Source: Stenotrophomonas sp. VV52 | Lineage (GTDB): Bacteria; Pseudomonadota; Gammaproteobacteria; Xanthomonadales; Xanthomonadaceae | DNA: 37,743 nucleotides | Reading direction: 5' to 3' | Assembly (NCBI RefSeq): GCF_002893095.1 | Contig: NZ_KZ622866.1 | Location: 8,438 to 46,180 of the forward strand | Shown here: one piece after another, positions 32,186 to 37,743 of the stretch | How the letters are laid out: each line of letters starts with the position of its first letter | Position numbering within the stretch: position 1 is the first letter of the stretch | Position numbers and translations under genes: made by a program | The notes under the pieces: generated by a model | Seen by the model: only the letters and a program-made list of their open reading frames with translations | What the model was told of the DNA's origin: nothing | Databases searched by the model: none

Positions 32186-32218
32186 CCCGCCAGCCGCTCC
32201 CCCTAGGGCGCTGGCGGG
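32186..32218. other. Large hairpin in phage intergenic region, possible origin or packaging signal
   Basis: CCCGCCAGC pairs perfectly with GCTGGCGGG around a 15-base loop that itself contains the palindrome CCCTAGGG. It lies in the non-coding leader between the repressor and the replication genes, where filamentous phages keep their origin and packaging hairpins. The nick site is not identifiable by eye. Confidence 0.5.
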
Positions 32219-32224
32219 AATCTA

Positions 32225-32247
32225 GGGGCTGGGGGATGGGGTAGGGG
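32225..32247 (+). promoter_or_regulatory. G-quadruplex motif at the start of the phage operon
   Basis: Four runs of G (4, 5, 4 and 4 bases) are separated by two-base loops CT, AT and TA. They end directly at the ATG of the first phage gene at 32248 and cover its ribosome binding site. In Ff phages the gene V protein binds a G-rich, quadruplex-prone operator in the gene II leader to repress translation, so this could be the matching control site. Confidence 0.6.
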
Positions 32248-32412
32248 ATGGACGCATACATGCTCGCTGTCGGCACGCTGGGGGTCCTCTCCGTGTTCGC
32301 CGGACTTGCTCGACTCGGCGCGTGGCTGATTGCCCGCCGCGAGCGCGATGCCACCGCCGCAATTCGTGACGCTGCGTTCGCAGCCAGGGCAGCAGCGGAG
32401 GTTCGCAAGTGA
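32248..32412 (+). CDS. Small phage membrane protein (54 aa)
   Basis: Starts MDAYMLAVGTLGVLSVFAGL and has one membrane helix (about residues 5-28), then a charged Ala/Arg-rich tail (ARRERDATAAIRDAAFAARA). It is the first plus-strand gene of the phage operon. The G-rich leader itself serves as, or hides, the ribosome binding site. Its stop overlaps the GTG start of the next tiny ORF. Similar short membrane proteins are common at this place in Xanthomonas-type inoviruses. Function unknown. Confidence 0.65.
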   Translation: MDAYMLAVGTLGVLSVFAGLARLGAWLIARRERDATAAIRDAAFAARAAAEVRK

Positions 32413-32486
32413 TCTTCCTCGTACCCATCGCGCTCCTGCTGACCTACGTGTGGTTCAAGGCCATTCGTCGCGGGCCATTCGAATGA
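32409..32486 (+). CDS. Tiny phage membrane peptide (25 aa)
   Basis: GTG-started peptide reading MIFLVPIALLLTYVWFKAIR then RGPFE: one membrane helix and a basic end. It overlaps the previous gene by four bases, and its TGA overlaps the ATG of the replication gene (ATGA), a strong sign of translational coupling. It resembles the very small pVII/pIX-like proteins of inoviruses in size and layout, but the position before Rep is different. Confidence 0.5.
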   Translation: MIFLVPIALLLTYVWFKAIRRGPFE

Positions 32487-33532
32487 GCGCGCCTTCCGCA
32501 CGTGTGCTGGTGGCCATGACGCCGCAGAGGGGCTTTTCCCCGGTTTACGTCGGGGAAAAGGGGCAGGGAGCAGCGCAGATTGGCCCGGGGAGTAACACGG
32601 GCCAAAAGGGTGAGCAAACCGCGATCATCGACTACCTGACCCTTGTGATGCCCGCTTCCGCCCTTGAAGAGTTTCGCTGTTCCAACGTCGATGTTCTGCT
32701 GTACAAGCTGTTCGGTTTCCGGGGTGAAGTCGTAGCGGGTGCCATCCGCGAGAAGAACTGGAATTTCTACCCCCTGTCCGCCGTCCTCAAAGATCGCGAG
32801 GGCGAGCTTGTTGGCCGCATCGGCATGGGTGGCAACCGGGAAACGGTGTGCGTCAGCATCACCGGCGCTGGCTGCAAATGGGTCAAGGACTGGCGCGTGA
32901 CGTTCAACGCCGCCTCTCAGCTCAAAGCCAAGATCAGCCGCGTTGACTGTGCCCATGACGACTTCGAAGGCAAGCGCCTGGACGTACACGCGCTGCGTCA
33001 AGTAGCTGCGGAAGGTGGCTTCGCCGAGGGCGGCTGTCCTCCTCGGCACCGCTTTATGTCCGATGAAGGCCACGGCACCGGCAACACTCTGTACGTCGGC
33101 GGAAAAGGCCACAAAGAGCTGTGCGTGTACGAGAAGGGCAAGCAGCTCGGGCTGTCGTCCTCCCCATGGGTGCGCGCAGAGGTGCGCCTGTATGGCAAGC
33201 ACGTCGAGGTTCCGCTGGAAGTGCTGCTTGATCCCGGCTCTTACCTCCGTGGCGCATACAGCGTTCTTCGCGACTTGATCAAAGGTGTGTGCAGCAGGTT
33301 GCGCACCATCCGCAAACAGGTGGACGTATCGGTGGAAGCCGGTATCGAGTGGGCACACCGACAGGTCGGCCCCTTCCTCAACGTACTTCGTGGCGCGTTC
33401 GGTCCTTCGTGGGCCGATGTAGCCGAAGCCCGCATCCTCCGTGACGGTCACCCCGGACGGTTTCGCGGTATCTCCAAGGGTGACGCACTCCACAAATATG
33501 TGAGGGAAGGACTATGCCAATTTGCCGCGTGA
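32483..33532 (+). CDS. Phage replication initiation protein (gpII-like, Rep_trans family)
   Basis: A 349-residue protein of the filamentous-phage replication initiator group found in Cf1/phiLf-type phages. It would nick the double-stranded form at the origin and start rolling-circle synthesis. The core begins with AIIDYLTLVMPASALEEF (near residue 49). The family block ISRVDCAHDDFEGKRLDVHA lies near residues 151-170, with the metal-binding-type Asp/His residues, and WVRAEVRLYGKHVEVP near 231. The start at ATG 32483 overlaps the previous stop; the longer open frame upstream covers the two tiny ORFs and is not used. Its 3' end overlaps the ssDNA-binding protein gene by 19 bases. Confidence 0.88.
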   Translation: MSAPSARVLVAMTPQRGFSPVYVGEKGQGAAQIGPGSNTGQKGEQTAIIDYLTLVMPASALEEFRCSNVDVLLYKLFGFRGEVVAGAIREKNWNFYPLSAVLKDREGELVGRIGMGGNRETVCVSITGAGCKWVKDWRVTFNAASQLKAKISRVDCAHDDFEGKRLDVHALRQVAAEGGFAEGGCPPRHRFMSDEGHGTGNTLYVGGKGHKELCVYEKGKQLGLSSSPWVRAEVRLYGKHVEVPLEVLLDPGSYLRGAYSVLRDLIKGVCSRLRTIRKQVDVSVEAGIEWAHRQVGPFLNVLRGAFGPSWADVAEARILRDGHPGRFRGISKGDALHKYVREGLCQFAA

Positions 33533-33798
33533 AATCTGCTGTTGTCGATGAAGAGCGGAACCAGAAAGCCGGGACCATCATGCGTTCCCAGATGGTCGGC
33601 CTCGACCTGGGCAACGGTTTCGAGCTGCCGTTCCGTGTCGGCCTCGGCCAGCGCCCCGCCTATACGCCGGGCGAGTACGACATTGATCCCAAGTCCTTCG
33701 CGCTGGGTACCTACGGCGATCTGACGCTCAAGCGTTACGTCGACCTCGTTCCGGTCGGCGCGAAGGCCGCACCCGCCTCGGCAAAGCCGCAGGCTTGA
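33514..33798 (+). CDS. Phage ssDNA-binding protein (gpV-like)
   Basis: A 94-residue protein reading VGLDLGNGFELPFRVGLGQR and AYTPGEYDIDPKSFALGTYG, the OB-type fold of gene V proteins from filamentous phages. It would coat the single-stranded genome before packaging and may control translation of the replication gene through the G-rich leader. AGGGAAGGACT precedes the ATG, which lies inside the end of the Rep gene. The short Ala/Pro/Lys-rich tail is usual. Confidence 0.88.
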   Translation: MPICRVKSAVVDEERNQKAGTIMRSQMVGLDLGNGFELPFRVGLGQRPAYTPGEYDIDPKSFALGTYGDLTLKRYVDLVPVGAKAAPASAKPQA

Positions 33799-33842
33799 CC
33801 CATGGGCCAGCTCACCAGCACCACTTATTGGAGGCCGTGAGC

Positions 33843-34049
33843 ATGGCCCGCGTTCTCACGTGCGTCACGTACGACGAAGCAACCGACCATTGCAGCAAGG
33901 AGGTCTGGTTGGAGCAGTCGGATTGGACGCACTACTTACCCACCGTTGAACAGGCCAACGAGGTCGGCGCCGTGTTCTTCACTTCCGTGATGATCTTGGC
34001 CGTCGCAAAACGCCTGCTTTTCCCACCTGAAGAGAGAGAAATCCGATGA
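33843..34049 (+). CDS. Small phage membrane protein, minor coat candidate
   Basis: A 68-residue protein starting MARVLTCVTYDEATDHCSKE, with one membrane helix near residues 44-60 (VGAVFFTSVMILAVAKRLLF). GGAGG lies eight bases before the ATG at 33843; a GTG six bases earlier is an alternative. It sits between the ssDNA-binding and major coat genes and its stop overlaps the coat start, the position of minor coat (pVII/pIX-like) proteins. The N-terminal Cys pair is unusual for those. Confidence 0.7.
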   Translation: MARVLTCVTYDEATDHCSKEVWLEQSDWTHYLPTVEQANEVGAVFFTSVMILAVAKRLLFPPEEREIR

Positions 34050-34303
34050 ACCGTATGAACCGTGAAAGCTTCGCCCTGCGTGCCAAGGCCCTCGCTGCGT
34101 CCACCAAGGCTCGTGGCGTTGCCCTGATCGGCACCGTTTCCATGCTGCCGGGCCTCGCCATGGCTCAGGATGCGACGTTCGACCCGTCCACCATCACCAG
34201 CAAGATCACCACGTACGCTGGTTACGCGCTGGTCATCGTCCTGGCACTGGCCGCTGCCGTGTGGGGCCTGCGCGCTGCTGGTCTGATCGGCGGTCGTCGC
34301 TGA
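34046..34303 (+). CDS. Major coat protein precursor (pVIII-like)
   Basis: An 85-residue precursor. A basic N region and long signal peptide end at LPGLAMA (cleavage near residue 40). The mature coat protein of about 45 residues has an acidic start (QDATFDPSTITSKITTYAG), a hydrophobic centre (YALVIVLALAAAVWGLRAAG) and a basic end (LIGGRR) that would face the DNA. This is the exact plan of filamentous phage major coat proteins. A strong terminator follows, so coat protein is likely the most abundant product of the upstream transcript. Confidence 0.93.
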   Translation: MNRMNRESFALRAKALAASTKARGVALIGTVSMLPGLAMAQDATFDPSTITSKITTYAGYALVIVLALAAAVWGLRAAGLIGGRR

Positions 34304-34322
34304 TCGAAGTCAGTAAGGCCAC

Positions 34323-34347
34323 AAGGGGAGGGCGACCTCCCCTTTTT
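34323..34347 (+). terminator. Central phage terminator after the major coat gene
   Basis: Perfect 9-bp stem (AAGGGGAGG, loop GCGA, CCTCCCCTT) followed by TTT, 19 bases after the coat stop. It matches the central terminator position of Ff-type phages, which limits expression of the downstream pIII, pVI and pI genes. Confidence 0.92.
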
Positions 34348-34362
34348 CAATTGGGGACCCCT

Positions 34363-34425
34363 ATGGAAGGCTTGGTAATGCTCATTTGGTGGGTAGCGCT
34401 CACCGCCGTGGCGGCTCGCGTCTAA
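34363..34425 (+). CDS. Tiny phage membrane peptide (20 aa)
   Basis: MEGLVMLIWWVALTAVAARV: a single membrane helix without soluble parts. Its stop overlaps the start of the pIII-like gene (TAATG). Very short hydrophobic minor coat proteins are expected at this position, but size limits certainty. Confidence 0.5.
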   Translation: MEGLVMLIWWVALTAVAARV

Positions 34426-35927
34426 TGCGCGCGCTCGGTCAGTACTTCGCAAGGGCATTGGTGCGGCGTGTCGCGTATGCCGTGGCGGCGGTGCTGGTTG
34501 CCTCAGTGCTTCACCTCTGTTCCGCCGGGGCTCAAGCTGCTGCACAGTCGTGCGGCCCAAACCCTGTTACCTGTGATCAGGGCGAGGCGTTCGTTGCCGC
34601 GACCAACCTCGCTGACAGCGAGGGGCCGCGCATATGCAAAATGGTCGGCGGCTCGACTGTCACCTATACCGGGGCCAATGTCAGGCTCGCAGACGCGGGC
34701 ACATATCTTGCGCAGGTCGCGTGCTCGAACGGCTCCAATACAGCCAACGCCGGTAGCACTTATTTCTCCCAGAGCTGCCAGTCGCGCAACAGTCGGTATC
34801 CACCCGGCGATGCGCCCCCGTGGTACTCAGAGCCCGCAAAGTGCATTGGCGGCTGTCAGATCACCGGGGAGACCTTTTCGCAGAGCAACGGCGGTATGAA
34901 GGTCTACGGCCAGCGAAATCGGTACTACACCGGCCAGACGTGTAGTAGGCCCAAGGGGCAGGAGGGCATCGGTCCGGAAGGGGACAACAAGGAAGCTCCA
35001 CAGAAGCCTAAGCAGGACGAATGTGTAGCGCTCGGGTCGGGCCAAACGTCCTGTTCAAAGCCCAATGGCGACCACTGCGCCACGTCGTCCACCGGAAAGA
35101 CCTTCTGCTGGAAGCCAGGACAGGAAGGCTCACAGGCAGACGGCAGTGACGGCCAGAGCAAGAGCCCGCAGGGCAAGCCAGTAGCGCCACCGTCGCAACC
35201 GGCACCGCCCGAGCAGGAGTGGCAGCGCAAGGAGGGCCATCAGAATGAGGTCTGTGTTGGCACCAGCTGCACGACGTACAACGTGACCAATTACCGATCT
35301 GTTCCCAATGGCACTGCCAAGAACGGAACCGGCGACAACGCGCCTGACGGCGGCAAGAACACATCCGGTAACGGCAAGCCCGGTACCGGCAGCGGCGGCG
35401 GCTCCAGCTCGGACGACGGCGAAGGTGATTCCGCGACGGACAGCGGCAATTGCGAGCAGGCCCCCGCATGCACAGGCGACACGCTCAAGTGTCTCCATCT
35501 CACGTTTACGTGGAAGATTCAGTGCAACACGAAAGGGTCAACGATCAGCGGGGGCCAAGGCTGTTCGAATAGTGACGTGCCGGTCTGCGTTGGCTCCAGC
35601 TGCAAGGCGGAGGCGTATTCCCAGCTGTTGCAGCAGTGGCGTTCGCGATGCGCCGTCGAGGGCATCAAGGGTTCCGTCGAAGGACATGCAGGGCAGGGCG
35701 ACGGCGACAACGGAGAGGGCAGCATCTTCATTGACGACTCGGGCAAAGAGCTGTCGCTTGACGAAGGCAAAGTCGCCTATGGGGGAGGGCAGCTCGGGTT
35801 CAGCCTGTCGGTCGAAGGCATCAAGTTCGAAATGCCCCAGCAAGTGCTGGACTTCATTGCCGTGCTTCGTGTCCTGATCATCGCTGGCGCGACGCTGACC
35901 GCAATCGCGATCATAAGGGGCAACTGA
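34425..35927 (+). CDS. Minor coat / adsorption protein (pIII-like)
   Basis: A 500-residue exported protein. A long signal peptide ends near AGAQAAAQS. Cys-rich N-terminal domains (for example CQSRNSRYPPGDAPPWYSEP and GQTCSRPKGQ) are joined by Gly/Ser/Asp/Asn-rich linkers (TGDNAPDGGKNTSGNG, GSGGGSSSDDGEGDSATDSG). A C-terminal Cys-containing domain and final membrane helix (FIAVLRVLIIAGATLTAIAI) follow. This is the pIII plan: receptor-binding head, flexible linker, anchor in the virion tip. It would bind a pilus or TolA-like receptor. The N-terminal domains are the fast-evolving, host-specific part. The start at ATG 34425 is chosen because it opens the signal peptide and overlaps the previous stop. 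Confidence 0.85.
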   Translation: MRALGQYFARALVRRVAYAVAAVLVASVLHLCSAGAQAAAQSCGPNPVTCDQGEAFVAATNLADSEGPRICKMVGGSTVTYTGANVRLADAGTYLAQVACSNGSNTANAGSTYFSQSCQSRNSRYPPGDAPPWYSEPAKCIGGCQITGETFSQSNGGMKVYGQRNRYYTGQTCSRPKGQEGIGPEGDNKEAPQKPKQDECVALGSGQTSCSKPNGDHCATSSTGKTFCWKPGQEGSQADGSDGQSKSPQGKPVAPPSQPAPPEQEWQRKEGHQNEVCVGTSCTTYNVTNYRSVPNGTAKNGTGDNAPDGGKNTSGNGKPGTGSGGGSSSDDGEGDSATDSGNCEQAPACTGDTLKCLHLTFTWKIQCNTKGSTISGGQGCSNSDVPVCVGSSCKAEAYSQLLQQWRSRCAVEGIKGSVEGHAGQGDGDNGEGSIFIDDSGKELSLDEGKVAYGGGQLGFSLSVEGIKFEMPQQVLDFIAVLRVLIIAGATLTAIAIIRGN

Positions 35928-36217
35928 TGCTTGACTTTACCGATGGATTGGGTGTTTGGCTCTCCAAGCTGATCATCAACAAGGCAGCGCGCTGGGTCAC
36001 AAAGACCTTCATGGGGCTCGGTGTCGGGCTCGGCAGTTACCTGCTCATTCTTCAGCCGCTCCTTGATTGGGCCATTGCCAAGTGGCAAGCGATGCCGGGC
36101 AGCATCGCGATGTGGCTGCATGCCCTCGGCATCGATGTGGCCGTATCGATCATCCTGAGCGCTTACGGTTTCAAGGGAACTGAGCGCCTGTTCTTGCGGA
36201 AAAGGGATACCCCATGA
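35927..36217 (+). CDS. Minor coat protein (pVI-like, DUF2523-type)
   Basis: A 96-residue membrane protein starting MLDFTDGLGVWLSKLIINKA, with helices near residues 28-48 (FMGLGVGLGSYLLILQPLLD) and 66-82 (LGIDVAVSIILSAYGF). It lies between the pIII-like and Zot genes, with overlaps on both sides (TGATG and ATGA), which is the fixed place of pVI in filamentous phages. It would sit with pIII at the terminal tip of the virion. Confidence 0.8.
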   Translation: MLDFTDGLGVWLSKLIINKAARWVTKTFMGLGVGLGSYLLILQPLLDWAIAKWQAMPGSIAMWLHALGIDVAVSIILSAYGFKGTERLFLRKRDTP

Positions 36218-37374
36218 GCATCTATAAGACCGCAGCAATGTCGCTGCTGACCGGCATTCTCGGCAGCGGTAAGACGCTTCGTGCCGTGCAGCTGATGAAC
36301 GAGGCTGTCAAAGACGAAGAGAAGGTGTATCAATCCGGGTTCAAGGGGCTGGAAGTGCCCGGCGTGATTGACTGGGAAGACCCGCGTAAGTGGCAGGAGC
36401 TGCCGTCCGGCGCCATCCTGTTCGTTGACGAGGCTCAGAAGTGGTTCGGCGAGCGCCGGTCGGGCTACGCCCCCGACTACCTCAAAGCCATGAACACCAT
36501 GCGCGGCGAAGAAGGCGTGCGCATGGTGCTTCTTACCCAGCACCCCAAGTACCTGGACAGCCACATCAAGGATCTCGTGGGTTGCCATGAGCATCTGCTG
36601 CGCGAGTCTGGAAAACTGGCCTCCAAGCTGTACCGGTGCGACGAAATCATGGAAGACCCGCGCAGCCCGCGAGGTCGGTCCAAGGCGGACTACGAGGTGT
36701 TCCGGTTCCCAATCGAAACGGCGGGAAAGATGTACGTCTCCGCCAACAGCGGTCACACGATCAAGTACCGTATGCCGGCGTTGGTAAGAAAGGCCATCTT
36801 GATCGGTGGTGCCGGCGTTCTGATGCTTGGGGGCGTGTGGTACTTCATGTTCCGCAATGCATACGCGGAAATCGCGTCCACGAAAGAGCAGGGCGCTGCT
36901 GCCGCCTCTGGGGCGCCCACGGCGACCCGGAGCGGCGGCGGCGACCCTGCGATCAATCCCTCTGCGAGCCGCGTTGCGATGCGGACAGGAACGGACTACA
37001 TCGCCGCCATCACCCCCCAGGTACAGGACGTGCCGTGGTCGGCGCCAGCTTTCATGGCGCGGCCAGTCGTATCGGACCCGCACATTTACTGCATGTCCAC
37101 CAGCAACTCGTGCCGGTGCGTCACTGAGCAGCACACCCGCGTCGTGGTGCGGGATGACGTTTGCCGGGATATCGCTCGCTGGGGTGAGCCGTACAACCCG
37201 TTCAAGCCACCGGTGGAGGCCCAGCGCAATGAGCGGCCGCTCGCCAGCGACGCGCGCGACCATCATGCTGCGCCGCAGCCCGCTCCCGGGGTACAGGGGG
37301 CTGTGCTTGGAAAGGAGGCAAGGATCCTTGGCACTTTCCCGGAGTCACCGCAGAACCGTTACGAAGGCACTTGA
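36214..37374 (+). CDS. Zot-like phage assembly ATPase (pI)
   Basis: A 386-residue inner-membrane protein. The N-terminal ATPase domain has Walker A GILGSGKTLRAVQ (residues 14-26), Walker B ILFVDEAQKWFGER near 69, and LLTQHPKYLDSHIKDLVGCH near 107, typical of the Zot/pI family. One membrane helix (about 192-211, ILIGGAGVLMLGGVWYFMF) follows. The remaining 170 residues are periplasmic, with a Cys cluster (CMSTSNSCRCVTEQH). It drives extrusion of the phage through the envelope. No pIV secretin gene follows, so a host secretin must be used. The Zot name comes from a reported tight-junction effect of the Vibrio homologue; nothing here shows such activity. Confidence 0.93.
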   Translation: MSIYKTAAMSLLTGILGSGKTLRAVQLMNEAVKDEEKVYQSGFKGLEVPGVIDWEDPRKWQELPSGAILFVDEAQKWFGERRSGYAPDYLKAMNTMRGEEGVRMVLLTQHPKYLDSHIKDLVGCHEHLLRESGKLASKLYRCDEIMEDPRSPRGRSKADYEVFRFPIETAGKMYVSANSGHTIKYRMPALVRKAILIGGAGVLMLGGVWYFMFRNAYAEIASTKEQGAAAASGAPTATRSGGGDPAINPSASRVAMRTGTDYIAAITPQVQDVPWSAPAFMARPVVSDPHIYCMSTSNSCRCVTEQHTRVVVRDDVCRDIARWGEPYNPFKPPVEAQRNERPLASDARDHHAAPQPAPGVQGAVLGKEARILGTFPESPQNRYEGT

Positions 37375-37384
37375 GGCGGTAAGG

Positions 37385-37681
37385 TCAACGCGTGCAGCGG
37401 ATCGGCTGTCCGCCGCTTAGCAGCGATTCGAAGCCGTGTTCCGTTCGGATAATGTAGACCCCGCCTGCGCACTGGGCGGCGTCCGGTACTGGAAGTCCCA
37501 GAACAACTGAGGCTGGCGCAGCCTCTCGGACTACAGCAGGTTCTGCTGCCTCGCTCGGGCAGACCGCTCGGTCGTTGCGCTCCTGCGCCAGTACACCTCG
37601 TGTTGCCGCCAGGCCGAAGGCGCATCCCACGAGCGCCAGCCCTAGCAGTCCTGCCACCACTTGCCAGCCGTGCTTGTCCAT
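37385..37681 (-). CDS. Phage accessory protein with N-terminal membrane helix
   Basis: A 98-residue protein starting MDKHGWQVVAGLLGLALVGC, a membrane helix or signal anchor; the Cys in LALVGC could also be a lipobox. The C-terminal part reads AAQCAGGVYIIRTEHGFESL ... QPIRCTR and has two Cys. AGGGA lies before the ATG at 37681. It is convergent with Zot, with ten bases between stops. Similar short minus-strand ORFs occur after zot in Stenotrophomonas phages. It might be a superinfection-exclusion or regulatory protein (inference). Confidence 0.65.
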   Translation of the reverse strand: MDKHGWQVVAGLLGLALVGCAFGLAATRGVLAQERNDRAVCPSEAAEPAVVREAAPASVVLGLPVPDAAQCAGGVYIIRTEHGFESLLSGGQPIRCTR

Positions 37682-37743
37682 GCCCGAATTTCCCTGATTG
37701 CGTGCCTTGCCGATTCTAGCCGGGGTGTAGGGGCAGCGCCCCT
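37682..37743. other. Phage right intergenic region with inverted repeat at the window edge
   Basis: It contains GGGGTGTAGGGGCA (37722-37735), like the motif before the repressor gene, and a perfect 6-bp inverted repeat AGGGGC-AGC-GCCCCT at 37729-37743 that touches the window end. It could be part of the phage promoter/operator or a second phage hairpin. The right att site must lie further on. Confidence 0.45.

Larger units (their letters stand above)
31744..37743 (+). mobile_element. Filamentous (inovirus) prophage, right end beyond window
   Basis: From the dif-like half site to the window end lies a compact, tightly overlapping set: repressor-like gene, leader, two tiny ORFs, Rep, ssDNA-binding protein, small membrane protein, major coat protein, terminator, tiny ORF, pIII-like, pVI-like, Zot and a minus-strand accessory gene. 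The order matches Xanthomonas/Stenotrophomonas filamentous phages (Cf1, phiLf, SMA types). About 6 kb are in view, close to a full genome. No integrase and no pIV secretin are encoded, as expected for XerCD-dependent phages that borrow a host secretin. Confidence 0.92.

Noticed and set aside
36163..37266. Minus-strand open frame of 367 codons opposite zot
   Set aside because: Shadow of the Zot gene; it also crosses the pVI-zot overlap, which has strong plus-strand coding evidence.
31744..37743. CRISPR array, tRNA or rRNA genes anywhere in the window
   Set aside because: I looked for regularly spaced repeats and tRNA cloverleaf ends and saw none; a dedicated tRNA or CRISPR search would be needed to exclude them fully.

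Overview
The window looks like chromosome of a high-GC gammaproteobacterium of the Xanthomonadaceae, most likely Stenotrophomonas or a close relative. The evidence is the codon use, the style of the TonB-dependent receptors, and a filamentous prophage of the Xanthomonas/Stenotrophomonas Cf1/phiLf/SMA type entering at a dif-like site. The species call is inference.

Layout. (1) 1-8.7 kb is a stress and stationary-phase cassette: DUF6766 membrane protein (cut by the window edge), DUF892 ferritin-like protein, two exported proteins, a SymE-like protein, a PQQ-type sugar dehydrogenase fused to a PEBP domain, Mn catalase, DUF3606 protein and DNA ligase D. LigD ends early, inside its polymerase domain. 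(2) 8.7-9.6 kb is a scar of joined gene fragments (receiver domain, CorA-like C terminus, second SymE-like segment), followed by an intact NAD(P)-binding protein. (3) 10.6-23.2 kb is the most interesting part, an apparent Zur (zinc-uptake repressor) island. It has three sites resembling the Zur box GTTATANTATAAC. They lie before a ZnuD-like receptor with a His-rich loop, before an operon of TonB receptor, exported CobN-like chelatase, TolQ/ExbB-like protein and DUF2149 protein, and before a convergent operon of an ABC ATPase and two ABC-2 permeases. (4) 23.2-25.6 kb holds remnants (GST, LysR, membrane protein), an XRE regulator and small hypothetical genes. (5) 25.8-30.0 kb encodes a type I secretion ABC transporter with its HlyD adaptor and a lipoprotein. 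(6) 30.1-31.6 kb has a frameshifted HipA remnant and a two-gene minus-strand module whose second protein carries a HEPN Rx4H motif. (7) 31.74 kb to the window end is an inovirus prophage: repressor-like gene, leader with hairpin and G-quadruplex motif, replication protein, ssDNA-binding protein, coat proteins, adsorption protein, pVI, Zot, and a minus-strand accessory gene.

How it may work together. Under zinc starvation, Zur release would turn on two outer-membrane receptors. The exported, membrane-anchored CobN-like protein could then remove metal from an imported complex in the periplasm. No CobS/CobT-type AAA+ partner is encoded nearby; instead there is a TolQ-like protein and a DUF2149 protein that resembles ExbD in layout. 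I infer a proton-motive-force-driven chelatase or dechelatase. Related gene sets are known (P. aeruginosa PA1922-PA1925, induced by zinc depletion; Bacteroidetes hmu loci with HmuS), so the gene set itself is not new, but the mechanism and the role of the linked ABC transporter are open.
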